Shown: piece after piece, positions 19,330 to 26,976 of the stretch | How positions within the stretch are numbered: position 1 is the stretch's first letter | Layout of the letters: every line of letters begins with the position of its first letter | Source of the DNA: an uncultured Eubacteriales bacterium | Lineage (GTDB): Bacteria > Bacillota > Clostridia > Oscillospirales > Acutalibacteraceae | DNA length: 64,000 bases | Direction of reading: 5' to 3' | Assembly: GCA_948527295.1 (NCBI GenBank) | Contig: CAOSWK010000001.1 | Coordinates: forward strand, 169,071 to 233,070 | Program-made: the position numbers and the translations under genes | The notes under the pieces: model-generated | Seen by the model: the letters and a program-made list of their open reading frames with translations, nothing else | Told to the model about the DNA's origin: nothing | Databases searched by the model: none

Positions 19330-20235
19330 ATGAAAAAACCGAAAAATTTGAAAAAAATAATCTTTGTTTTGAGCGCGGTGATTTTTGTTGTCTCGCTGGG
19401 GATCATCGTCAACCTGTGCTTTATCGAGCCCTACCTAAACGCGTCCACGATGAAGGAGATCGAGGATGTTTACTACAAGGAGGCGGATTCGGAAGAAGAG
19501 ACGGGGAATCTGGCGGCGTTGATGGCTATAAATAGCGACATAAAGGGCTGGATAAAAATCAAAGGGACGCCGATAAATTATCCGGTGCTGCAGTCCGGCC
19601 CGGGCGACCCGATCTACTATCTGCACCGCAACTACAAAAAGGAGAAAACCAGCTTTGGCAGCGTTTTCCTGGACTCTCAGTGCGACATAGAGAGCCCGTC
19701 GAAAAACCTGATTTTGTACGGCCACAACATGCGAGACGGCAGTATGTTCGGGCATTTGCTCAGGTACGACGACTTGAACTTCTATAAGGAGCGCCCCACC
19801 ATAACGTTTAACACCTTGGCGAAGCGCTCGGAGTGGAAGATTATCTCGGTCTTCAAGACCAACACGCTCGAGTCGCAGGGCAAGCTGTTCGACTACCTAA
19901 AGATCGACTTTGCGAGCGATAAGGAGTTCCTCGACTTCGTCTATGACGTCAAAGTGCGATCAATTGTGGACACGCCCGTGGACATCGGCAAAAACGACAG
20001 ACTCATAACGCTCTCAACGTGTTCCAGCGAGCTAAAAGACTTTAGAACAGTCGTGGTTGCAAGAGAAGTCCGCGAGGGAGAGTCGCCAGAAGTGGATGTG
20101 GAAAAAGCGAAGATAAGAGGAAACCCGCTAATGCCCAAAGGTTACTACTCGAAATACGGCGGCAAAGCGCCAAAAGTGAACGGGTTTGATAAAGATCAGG
20201 CCGAAGGGAATTTACCCTGGTACGTTGAGCAATAA
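19330..20235 (+). CDS. srtB: Class B sortase
   Basis: A 301-residue membrane-anchored transpeptidase. One N-terminal membrane anchor (about 9-33) leads into the catalytic domain. The active-site His is in LYGHNMRDGSMFGHL, the catalytic Cys in LITLSTCSSEL (TLSTC is the class B signature) and the Arg in FRTVVVARE. It continues about 45 residues past the Arg, longer than usual. Class B sortases attach heme-uptake proteins, pilins or, in Clostridia, other surface proteins. No obvious sorting signal substrate is encoded next to it. It follows thiI by 14 bases but is probably unrelated in function. Confidence 0.93.
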   Translation: MKKPKNLKKIIFVLSAVIFVVSLGIIVNLCFIEPYLNASTMKEIEDVYYKEADSEEETGNLAALMAINSDIKGWIKIKGTPINYPVLQSGPGDPIYYLHRNYKKEKTSFGSVFLDSQCDIESPSKNLILYGHNMRDGSMFGHLLRYDDLNFYKERPTITFNTLAKRSEWKIISVFKTNTLESQGKLFDYLKIDFASDKEFLDFVYDVKVRSIVDTPVDIGKNDRLITLSTCSSELKDFRTVVVAREVREGESPEVDVEKAKIRGNPLMPKGYYSKYGGKAPKVNGFDKDQAEGNLPWYVEQ

Positions 20236-20244
20236 TCAAAAAAA

Positions 20245-20275
20245 GCCCCCAAGAGGACCGACCTCTCGGGGGTTT
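20245..20275. terminator. Bidirectional intrinsic terminator
   Basis: GCCCCCAAGAGG pairs with CCTCTCGGGGGT around a 5-base loop. T-runs exist on both strands (AAAAAAA before, TTT after), so it can end both srtB and the convergent small gene. Confidence 0.85.
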
Positions 20276-20295
20276 ACAATTTATCTACTGAACGA

Positions 20296-20604
20296 TTATT
20301 TTTCATTTTCCGCAACACTTTTTTCTTTATTAGAAATTACAACAATCGAATTGCTCTTCTTGTACCGAAACAAAGTCAAAACCACGTAAATGCCGAAGAT
20401 CAAGCATCCAGCGTTGTGCAGTAAAGACATTCCCTTAAAATTTGGCCAGATCTCGGTCACGATAAAGTCAATAAGCGTGTAGAATCCTTCAAACAAGAAG
20501 AAGAATGCCAAAGAGCGATACATCGGGAATCCGCGAAGCTCAGCCGTAAAAAAGATAGTGGTGATGGCAAGAAAAAGTATGGATAAAGCGATGGCAACCC
20601 ACAT
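20296..20604 (-). CDS. Small integral membrane protein, unknown function
   Basis: A 102-residue protein with three hydrophobic segments (about 3-22, 29-50 and 62-83 of this numbering) and a charged tail ending in KSVAENEK. I do not recognise the family. The open frame begins 9 codons further upstream, but AAAGGAGG (20613-20620) sits 8 bases before the ATG at 20604 and inside that extension, so the shorter start is right. It is a single gene between the srtB terminator and the 3D-domain gene. Confidence 0.7.
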   Translation of the reverse strand: MWVAIALSILFLAITTIFFTAELRGFPMYRSLAFFFLFEGFYTLIDFIVTEIWPNFKGMSLLHNAGCLIFGIYVVLTLFRYKKSNSIVVISNKEKSVAENEK

Positions 20605-20695
20605 ATCACGCGCCTCCTTTGCCTGCCCCAATTATACAAAAATTAGTCGGCGTAGTCAAACAGAAAAGGATAACAAAATTATTGCCAAAACGAAG

Positions 20696-21913
20696 TTAAT
20701 CCGCCAAAACATAAACCTTACAATTTTTAACGCCCCATTTGCGGCATTCCGCCAGGGTATTCAAGTAAACATCGACCAAAGTACGGCCACTCATCAAAGC
20801 ACCACCGGTGTCAGCGGCAACGCAAATGCCATACCCAGGGACGAAAAGCCGAGTGCCATAAGGAATTTTTCTCCGATCAACAGCAACGCGCCCCACAGCA
20901 ACAGGCAAACCAGTCGAAGTCCGTGAGCCGCCCTCGCAGGCAGTGTAAGCCGTCACACGGCCGGTAAGCGTTTTGCTATAATGGTGAACATTCCCGTTCT
21001 CATCAACAATAGTGCCGTTCTCCTCAGAGATAGAAACCCGACCAGCCCGATGTTTGGTAGTAGGCTTGGTGCCAATAATTTTAACCTGATTAACCGGCGC
21101 CTTCAAGATATTCTCAGCCAAAACCTCAACCTGAGATGGCTTGCCGTCGATATATTTAATTCGCTTAGTAACGTCCTTTTCACCGTTAGCGCCAGCAACC
21201 TCAATCTTGAATTCACCGCGGCTCAAAGAATCGGACTTTTTAACCTCAGTAGCAAAAGGAATCGGCTCCCTTTCGGTAACTTCCTTAACCTCAACGCGAT
21301 TAACAGTAATATTCAAGCCATCTTCAACAGCTTTATCCAAAGGCTCGCTCACAATATCGTCTGGCGAGGTAGAAATCTTAAAAAACTTCAAAGCATCAGC
21401 AACAGTGCCCTCAGGCACGGAAACCGCAAGAGTCTCGCCATCAACAAGAACATTTATAGGAATAAGCCGTGAAATCACAATCTTCATGCCGTCTGCAAGA
21501 GGTTCATTCATAGGGACAGAAACATGAAAGCCGTCGCCAGCGGGAATATTATTCAAGGCGATCAAATCTGCAACAGTGCCGTCATTAACCTCGTAATAGT
21601 GCGATTCACCCTCAAAAAACACGTCAACAGTAAAAGCACGCTTAATCATGATCTCAACCTGGTTGTTAGCCAGATCAGTCCGAATAACCTTATCCTTTTC
21701 GTTATCAACAAAGATTCCAGCCTGCCTCAAAACAGCGCCAGTCTCATTATGCAAAGTGCGAAACTTAGTAACATCCGCGCCATCAGTAATAGTGACGTCA
21801 TTGCTCATGCCAAAAACCGCAGCAGAAGAGCCAGCTCCCAAAACAACAATCAAAATTAGAGACACAAACCGCTTGACTTGCTTGTTCGATAGACTTTTAA
21901 ACTTTGTAATCAA
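20696..21913 (-). CDS. Exported 3D-domain protein with DUF348 and G5 domains (YabE-like)
   Basis: A 406-residue secreted cell-wall protein. An N-terminal signal/anchor (about 14-36, LILIVVLGAGSSAAVFG) leads to two or three ubiquitin-like DUF348 repeats (KRAFTVDVFFEGESHYYEVNDG; LIPINVLVDGETLAVSVPEG). A G5 domain follows (about 205-285, EREPIPFATEVKKSDSL). The 3D domain at the end carries AADTGGALMSGRTLVDVYL with the catalytic-type Asp residues. Relatives (YabE, YocH) act as autolysins or resuscitation-type muralytic proteins. GGAGG lies only 1 base before an ATG at 21919 but 7 bases before TTG at 21913, so TTG is preferred. Confidence 0.88.
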   Translation of the reverse strand: MITKFKSLSNKQVKRFVSLILIVVLGAGSSAAVFGMSNDVTITDGADVTKFRTLHNETGAVLRQAGIFVDNEKDKVIRTDLANNQVEIMIKRAFTVDVFFEGESHYYEVNDGTVADLIALNNIPAGDGFHVSVPMNEPLADGMKIVISRLIPINVLVDGETLAVSVPEGTVADALKFFKISTSPDDIVSEPLDKAVEDGLNITVNRVEVKEVTEREPIPFATEVKKSDSLSRGEFKIEVAGANGEKDVTKRIKYIDGKPSQVEVLAENILKAPVNQVKIIGTKPTTKHRAGRVSISEENGTIVDENGNVHHYSKTLTGRVTAYTACEGGSRTSTGLPVAVGRVAVDRRKIPYGTRLFVPGYGICVAADTGGALMSGRTLVDVYLNTLAECRKWGVKNCKVYVLAD

Positions 21914-22373
21914 AGACATTCCTCCGTTTCGTAACCAATGTGTAACCAAAAACACAGAGGCTATGGTAAGCGTAAGTTTAAATAAAATCTAACGAAATTA
22001 ATTATAAAGAAGCGCGGTTATGAATGTCAAACGATTAAAATTTAAATTTTTGTATACTTTTAACAAACAAAATCCAATAAACCAAAAGAATAAACGCCTA
22101 AAAATCGCTAACAAGAGCAATTTATGTAAATTAATGGAAAATAATTTGTGCAAATAGCAGAAATTTACTGGTTACAAAAAAGTAACAATTAATTACACAA
22201 AATTAATATTTGAAATAAAAACAAAGATAGCAATTTTTTCCTTAATAACAAGGATTAAACGTATTTTTAAAATATATTAACATAGATAATAGGCTAAAGA
22301 TGAAAAATATCTTTTTTGTAACACTTTTGTTTTAATTATCGTTATTATATTTGTAAACCAGGGAAGTTAAGTC
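21914..22373. other. AT-rich intergenic stretch
   Basis: 460 bases without a coding frame. It contains the promoter for the 3D-domain gene (22001-22030, minus) and is otherwise very AT-rich with no clear hairpin terminator for the exported-protein operon that ends at 22374. Nothing else is recognisable. Confidence 0.6.
22001..22030 (-). promoter_or_regulatory. Sigma-A promoter of the 3D-domain gene
   Basis: Minus strand: perfect TTGACA (22025-22030), 18-base spacer and perfect TATAAT (22001-22006), about 87 bases ahead of the start codon. Confidence 0.85.
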
Positions 22374-23246
22374 CTACTCTTTGTAACATGAGGAAGAAAT
22401 ATCATTATTGTAATATAGGGGAGATGCATCATTAGCACGAATTTCTGGTTTGTTAATTTCCACAAGACCATCGTATATATATTCACCATTATGTAAGTAT
22501 ACGTTTTTGCAAAGATGGCCACCATTAACAAGAAATTTAAAAAGTTTTTTAACTTCAGGGTCATCAAGCAACTTTGAAAACTTGCTAATCTTTTTATTGC
22601 GATGAAAGCTATGCATTTTGTCAAAAGCTTTTTTTCGGACTTGGTAAGGACCGTCTTGACTGCTTTCTTCAATAATAAAATTAAAAAATTCTTTAATTTC
22701 AGGGTCATTAAGTAAATTTACAAACTTGATAACCGTTTTATTTCTGTAAAAGTTATAAATTTGATCAAAAACATTTTTGCGGCCTTGGTTAAAACCCTTT
22801 TTAAAGCCTTTTTTATGCAATGCAAGCCCGTCTCGGTTTAATAAATATTTTAAATAGCCCTTAGCGTTTTTCTGAGCGTTTTCCTCTCCAGCGCTATAAG
22901 ATCTAGTTTTTTCCTTTTCTACACATTCTTCTCCACTTTTTTTACCATAAGAGAAAGCTAAAGCTAGTGTACCAGCGCCAGTAAGAACGTAAGCTAATAT
23001 ACCAAAAAATTTATTAAGATATTGTTCGAATTTATATTCAGAGTAGCTATCATCAGACATCCATTTAAGTTTATCAATTTCTTCAAGCTTCTCTTTATTG
23101 TGCTTCCTTAAATCCTCCTTAATTTTCTCAATTTCTTCCTCTTGCGCAGTTTTAGTTTGCGTTGTTTTATTACTAGCAGCCAAACAAGGTGCACAGTAAC
23201 CCAGAGCCAAAGTTAACACTAGCAGACTTGACAATAATTTTTTCAC
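22374..23246 (-). CDS. Exported protein with duplicated helical repeat
   Basis: A 290-residue protein of unknown function. A signal peptide (MKKLLSSLLVLTLALGYCAP) ends near CLAAS; a second hydrophobic stretch (about 81-100) is a likely membrane anchor, leaving a mostly basic, helical remainder. A segment is duplicated: VFDQIYNFYRNK...LLNDPEIKEFF (about 159-188) and AFDKMHSFHRNK...LLDDPEVKKLF (about 207-236), a 48-residue period. Base composition is much more AT-rich than the neighbouring housekeeping genes. The start is GTG with AAAGGAAG. It is the second gene of a pair whose first 70 bases are nearly identical. Confidence 0.75.
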   Translation of the reverse strand: MKKLLSSLLVLTLALGYCAPCLAASNKTTQTKTAQEEEIEKIKEDLRKHNKEKLEEIDKLKWMSDDSYSEYKFEQYLNKFFGILAYVLTGAGTLALAFSYGKKSGEECVEKEKTRSYSAGEENAQKNAKGYLKYLLNRDGLALHKKGFKKGFNQGRKNVFDQIYNFYRNKTVIKFVNLLNDPEIKEFFNFIIEESSQDGPYQVRKKAFDKMHSFHRNKKISKFSKLLDDPEVKKLFKFLVNGGHLCKNVYLHNGEYIYDGLVEINKPEIRANDASPLYYNNDISSSCYKE

Positions 23247-23270
23247 AAAAATCTTCCTTTCTTAGCCTAT

Positions 23271-23753
23271 TTAATAAAAGTCTTTAAAATTTAACTTAAA
23301 ACCAAACAGTATAATTTTAATGTCATTTATTATGTGTTTTATAGTTTCTTTAAAATTATCCATATCAAAAATATCGTCATCGTCAAAAATTTTTTTGAGA
23401 TGGCTTACTAGATCCTTGAGATGGGGTTTTAGAAAAAATGGCCAAACATTATCCAACCTAAATTTCATTAGACATGCTTTATAGCCAAGAAAAAACATAA
23501 CGGTACCAACTAAAATCTCATTTATGTGTTTATAATTAGCAATGGTTTTGGCAATATCGATTATCTTATCCTTACATTTTTTAAAAATTTCCTTAAATTC
23601 TAATCCTTGAGACTGATCTGAACCAGCGTTAGTGTTATTTTTTACAAAAGTTTTATTTTTAGCTGAAGCTGTTTTGGCCGCGCAAGCCAAACAAGGCGCA
23701 CCGCAACCCAGTGTCAAAGTTAACACCAACATACTTGACAATAATTTTTTCAT
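23271..23753 (-). CDS. Exported protein sharing its signal peptide with the next gene
   Basis: A 160-residue protein of unknown function. The signal peptide MKKLLSSMLVLTLTLGCGAP with CLACA after it matches that of the downstream gene almost base for base, whereas the mature parts are unrelated. The mature protein has a Ser/Asn/Thr/Lys-rich start, a hydrophobic segment (about 80-97, NEILVGTVMFFLGYKACLM) and an acidic DDDDIFDMDNF patch. AAAGGAGGG precedes the ATG. The two genes form an operon, 24 bases apart, with a promoter at 23781-23809. Confidence 0.75.
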   Translation of the reverse strand: MKKLLSSMLVLTLTLGCGAPCLACAAKTASAKNKTFVKNNTNAGSDQSQGLEFKEIFKKCKDKIIDIAKTIANYKHINEILVGTVMFFLGYKACLMKFRLDNVWPFFLKPHLKDLVSHLKKIFDDDDIFDMDNFKETIKHIINDIKIILFGFKLNFKDFY

Positions 23754-23780
23754 AAAAAATCCCTCCTTTTTTTATTTATT

Positions 23781-23809
23781 ATCATACCGCGTTTGTGGAA
23801 TAAAAACAA
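23781..23809 (-). promoter_or_regulatory. Promoter of the two-gene exported-protein operon
   Basis: Minus strand: TTGTTT (23804-23809), 17-base spacer and TATGAT (23781-23786), 28 bases ahead of the ATG at 23753. Confidence 0.6.
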
Positions 23810-23883
23810 CCCCATAATGATAATTTTGTATAATATAGCAATAAAATCTAATTTTAAAGTTAATTTTTGTGATATGTCAACAA

Positions 23884-23916
23884 ATAAAAAGCCCACACAA
23901 ATCTCGTGCAGACTTT
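23884..23916 (-). terminator. Intrinsic terminator after rpsI
   Basis: Minus strand: AAGTCTGCAC pairs with GTGTGGGCTT (three wobbles) over a 7-base loop, followed by TTTTTATTTG. It ends the rplM-rpsI transcript. Confidence 0.75.
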
Positions 23917-23944
23917 TGATAAAACCGGTAGAAATGTGGTAATA

Positions 23945-24346
23945 CTATCTCTTCGAGAACTGAGGCGCGCGACGGGCGGCCTTAAGACCGTATTTTTTAC
24001 GCTCTTTCATTCTAGGATCGCGCGTTAGGAAGCCGGCTTTTTTAAGTAGAGGCCGAAAATCCTCGCCGTCGTGCTGAAGCAGAGCGCGAGAAATCCCGTG
24101 ACGAATGGCTCCAGCCTGACCAGTAACGCCGCCACCAGCAACTCTGCAGATAATATCGAAATTCCCGTCAGTCTTAGTCAAAACCAAAGGCTGCCGAACG
24201 ATCAACTTCAAAGTCTCGAGGCCAAAATAGTCGTCAATAGGCCGGTCGTTAATAATAATCTTGCCAGATCCCTTGTAGACGCGGACTCTAGCGACAGAAC
24301 TCTTTCTTCTTCCCGTGCCATAGAGGTAAGCAACTTCGTTATACAT
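23945..24346 (-). CDS. rpsI: 30S ribosomal protein S9
   Basis: A 133-residue S9 protein. The N-terminal [20 protein letters not shown], the middle [21 protein letters not shown] and the C-terminal tail ending in APQFSKR (which reaches the P-site tRNA) are diagnostic. It follows rplM by 18 bases, the universal L13-S9 pair. The few extra residues at the N terminus (MYNEVA) are typical of Clostridia. Confidence 0.97.
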   Translation of the reverse strand: MYNEVAYLYGTGRRKSSVARVRVYKGSGKIIINDRPIDDYFGLETLKLIVRQPLVLTKTDGNFDIICRVAGGGVTGQAGAIRHGISRALLQHDGEDFRPLLKKAGFLTRDPRMKERKKYGLKAARRAPQFSKR

Positions 24347-24364
24347 ATATAAAAGGCTCCTTTC

Positions 24365-24793
24365 TTACGCGTTAAAAACTTCGGGCATCTGAGCAGAGTG
24401 GGAATGTTCCGCACCGGCAAAAACGCGAAGTCTCGTCAAAGCTTTGCGACCAATAGTAGTGTCGGGCAGCATGCCCTTAACAGCCAGAGTCATGGCGAAT
24501 TCAGGGCGTTCAGCCATAATTTTGTCATACCGAGTAGCCCTCAAGTGGCCGATATATCCGGTGTGACGGTAGTAATGCTTTTGAGTTAGCTTGTTGCCCG
24601 TCAAAACGGCGTCTTTACAATTAATAACGATAACATGGTCGCCACAATCGACGTGAGGGGCAAAAAAAGGCTTGTGCTTACCGCGAAGAAGGGTAGCAGC
24701 CTGAACAGCAACGCGACCAAGCGGCTTGCCAGCGGCATCGATGACAAACCATTTACGAGAAACTTCGTGAAGTTTCGGCATAAAAGTTGACAT
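24365..24793 (-). CDS. rplM: 50S ribosomal protein L13
   Basis: A 142-residue L13 protein that nucleates early 50S assembly. KWFVIDAAGKPLGRVAVQAA, LRGKHKPFFAPHVDCGDHVI, KHYYRHTGYIGHL and AVKGMLPDTTIGRKALTRL are all conserved. A GGAGGAATAT site precedes the ATG. It is first in the rplM-rpsI operon, with a strong promoter 42 bases upstream; no room exists for a long autoregulatory leader. Confidence 0.97.
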   Translation of the reverse strand: MSTFMPKLHEVSRKWFVIDAAGKPLGRVAVQAATLLRGKHKPFFAPHVDCGDHVIVINCKDAVLTGNKLTQKHYYRHTGYIGHLRATRYDKIMAERPEFAMTLAVKGMLPDTTIGRKALTRLRVFAGAEHSHSAQMPEVFNA

Positions 24794-24834
24794 TTATATT
24801 CCTCCAAAAACAAATAAAATAGGTGAATAAATAG

Positions 24835-24863
24835 ATTTTACACCATTTAACACCCAGTGTCAA
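24835..24863 (-). promoter_or_regulatory. Sigma-A promoter of rplM-rpsI
   Basis: Minus strand: perfect TTGACA (24858-24863), 17-base spacer, TAAAAT (24835-24840). Confidence 0.85.
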
Positions 24864-25211
24864 GCATAATTTTTCAACATTTTAATTTAAGAGATAAAAA
24901 CTTTAATTTTTGCGATTTTACGAAGAAAAGCTCCAAATATCTTGATCGCCATTCACAAAAAAGGAGGTGCAAGAATTTTTCCCGCGCAGAAAAAGCTAAA
25001 TCAAAAGACAATTAAAAATGCAAGAATGGAGGGCGATCACAGCAAATTAAATTTCTAAAACAGAAAAATAAACAAAAAGCCAACAGAGAATTTATTGAAA
25101 TTTAAACAAATGGGAGTTTTTCCGAATTCTTGTAGATTTTTTGAAATCAGTGTGCTAAAATGGGGAAAATGAAGCATAGAAGCGACAAAATAAACGAAGG
25201 AGATTTTATTT
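24864..25211. other. Intergenic region rplM to exported-protein gene
   Basis: About 350 AT-rich bases. A TAAAAT -10 with extended TGC (25153-25161) probably serves the exported-protein gene at 25212. An orphan, near-perfect ribosome site AAGGAGGTG at 24961-24968 is not followed by a plausible gene (only a 10-codon frame). Nothing else is recognisable. Confidence 0.45.
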
Positions 25212-25949
25212 ATGAAAAGATTCGTATCATCGTTTTTAGCAGTGTCATTGTGTTTAACCCCAGCGTTAATGCCAGCAAAGAAAGCCAGCGCGGTTAATGT
25301 AAGTGTAAAAGAAGCTTTGAACAAAGCAAAGAGTGCCACGGGGGACTTCTTTAAAGATTATTTATGGAATAGCAAAGCAATGAATGCTACAGGAGCTTTC
25401 TTTAAAGATTATTTGTGGAATAGTAAGGTAATGAACGGTGCAAAGTATTACGGTAGTAAAATTAAAAAGGCTATAGAGGGTGACCTTTCAGCAACACCTA
25501 TTCCAAGGCCAACATCAACTCCAGTGGCAACACAAACAGCAAAAAAAGACAATACTTTAAAAATCAATGAGGACGACCTAAGTGTAAAGTACTTTTTTGT
25601 AGAGGGAATTGGTAGGTCACAGAAAAAATGTTGTGATCAAGACGAAGCTGCCAACCGTTCAAATAGCACGCATGTCTCTGAATGTTGTAGTACTCTTGAT
25701 GCATTGTTGGATTGGTTTGCAGAACTTCAAAAGAAGTACCCAGATCAAACAAACCCATTTTGGGAAGGCTTACTCAAAGAAAGAAATAAACAGCGTCTGG
25801 CCACATCAACACCTACGCCAACCCCAACACCAGAAGTTACGCAAACACCAACGCCAACTTCGACTCCAGAATGGACACCAACTCCAGAAATAACGCCAAA
25901 ATCAACTCCTGAGGTGGTACAAGTAGCGCAAATCGAAGGCGAGCTTTAA
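25212..25949 (+). CDS. Exported Pro/Thr-rich protein with short duplications
   Basis: A 245-residue exported protein of unknown function. A signal peptide (MKRFVSSFLAVSLCLTPALM, ending near KASA) is followed by a 13-residue unit FFKDYLWNSKAMN occurring twice with an 18-residue period (about 46-77). A Thr/Pro linker (PIPRPTSTPVATQT) leads to a small central domain with a CC...CC pattern (KKCCDQDEAA and SECCSTLD), then a long PTPTPTPEVTQTPTPTSTPE low-complexity tail (about 200-235), typical of wall-spanning or flexible surface regions. GAAGGAG precedes the ATG. AT-rich relative to rplM and ychF. Confidence 0.75.
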   Translation: MKRFVSSFLAVSLCLTPALMPAKKASAVNVSVKEALNKAKSATGDFFKDYLWNSKAMNATGAFFKDYLWNSKVMNGAKYYGSKIKKAIEGDLSATPIPRPTSTPVATQTAKKDNTLKINEDDLSVKYFFVEGIGRSQKKCCDQDEAANRSNSTHVSECCSTLDALLDWFAELQKKYPDQTNPFWEGLLKERNKQRLATSTPTPTPTPEVTQTPTPTSTPEWTPTPEITPKSTPEVVQVAQIEGEL

Positions 25950-25967
25950 TTGATAGTTTGTAAGTAA

Positions 25968-26056
25968 GCATTAAAACTTAATTCTTTGCTTCATAAAACG
26001 TGCGAGCCGTGATTGGTTCGTGCGTTTTGCTATTTTTACAGGTCTGTGCTATAATT
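25968..26056 (+). repeat. 89-bp terminator-promoter repeat, copy 1
   Basis: This unit contains an intrinsic terminator (AAAACGTGCGAGCC and GGTTCGTGCGTTTT around GTGATT, then a T-rich tract) and, overlapping its 3' half, a promoter: TTGCTA, 17 bases, TATAAT (26050-26055 region). It ends the gene at 25212 and can start the gene at 26206. It is 81 of 89 identical to the copy at 26852-26940. Confidence 0.85.
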
Positions 26057-26205
26057 CGGCAGATATCATAAAAATAACGCGCAAAACAACAAAAATTAAA
26101 CAAAACGTAGATTTTTGAGAACAATATAGAAATTTTTAAATCAATATATTATAATTAATTTTGATGAAGTAAAGAAATTCTAAATTATAGAGGAGATTTT
26201 ATTTT

Positions 26206-26823
26206 ATGAAAAGATTAGTATCGTCGCTTTTAGCGCTATCACTGTGCGTAAGCCCTGCGGTAGTAAGAAAATCTAAAGCTTTAGATATTTTTACTGTTTT
26301 TAACCAGGAACCGAAGAATCAAACAAATATTCAACATCTAAAAGAAGAGTGTGAGAGAGAAAAGGCCCTTAGGCTGCCATTGAGTGAACAAAAAAATTGC
26401 ATTATGTTTGGACAAGAAAATGCTGATGAAGAAGTAAAAAAAGATATTGAACGGTTTAAGAATAGTGACAGGTTAAAAGAACTATCACAAGCAATGTTTA
26501 ATTTATCGAAACGGGCAATTTATGATGCGCGTATTAAATATTATAAGGAGTTAATGAGCAAAGGAACACCTACTTCTGACGACGAATTGAAAGCTTTATT
26601 GGATAGCGTAAAGAATAGCGAAGAAGCAAAAAACTTAACTAATTGTTGCAAATCGGTTGTAGAGAAAATAAGGGAAAAATATAGAGGCGCAATAGAAGTA
26701 CCAACAAATTTGACAGCTAATGGTGAAAAAATACGAGCTAGCGAGATTATTCAAAGAAAACTTCTAACAGGTTTTTTGTGTGAAGAGTTGCCACTTAACA
26801 TCATGGAAGATGCTGTGAACTAA
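26206..26823 (+). CDS. Exported helical protein, cassette-like gene
   Basis: A 205-residue protein of unknown function. The signal peptide MKRLVSSLLALSLCVSPAVV is clearly related to that of the upstream gene, as is the leader GGAGATTTTATTT before the start codon. The mature part is charged and helical, with four scattered cysteines (CEREK, NCIMF, NCCKS, LCEEL) and no recognisable domain. The gene lies exactly between two copies of an 89-bp terminator-promoter unit, suggesting it arose by duplication of a gene plus its 3' flank, followed by replacement or fast divergence of the mature region. Confidence 0.72.
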   Translation: MKRLVSSLLALSLCVSPAVVRKSKALDIFTVFNQEPKNQTNIQHLKEECEREKALRLPLSEQKNCIMFGQENADEEVKKDIERFKNSDRLKELSQAMFNLSKRAIYDARIKYYKELMSKGTPTSDDELKALLDSVKNSEEAKNLTNCCKSVVEKIREKYRGAIEVPTNLTANGEKIRASEIIQRKLLTGFLCEELPLNIMEDAVN

Positions 26824-26851
26824 TTCGTTAATAAATAGGATTTAGGGGCAG

Positions 26852-26940
26852 GCATTAAAAGTTAATTCTTTGCTTCATAAAACGTGCGAACCGTGATTGG
26901 TCCGCGCGTTTTGCTATTTTTACGGAGCTGTGATATAATT
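26852..26940 (+). repeat. 89-bp terminator-promoter repeat, copy 2
   Basis: Same layout as copy 1: stem AAAACGTGCGAACC / GGTCCGCGCGTTTT, T-rich tract, then TTGCTA, 17 bases, TATAAT (26934-26939). It terminates the exported-protein gene and provides the promoter for ychF, 37 bases before its start. Confidence 0.85.
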
Positions 26941-26976
26941 GAATTAAGTAAAAATGGCGGAAAAGAGGGCAAAAGA

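Noticed and set aside
24961..24998. Possible leader peptide after AAGGAGGTG
   Set aside because: The only frame starts inside the ribosome site and is 10 codons long; no attenuator structure is seen.
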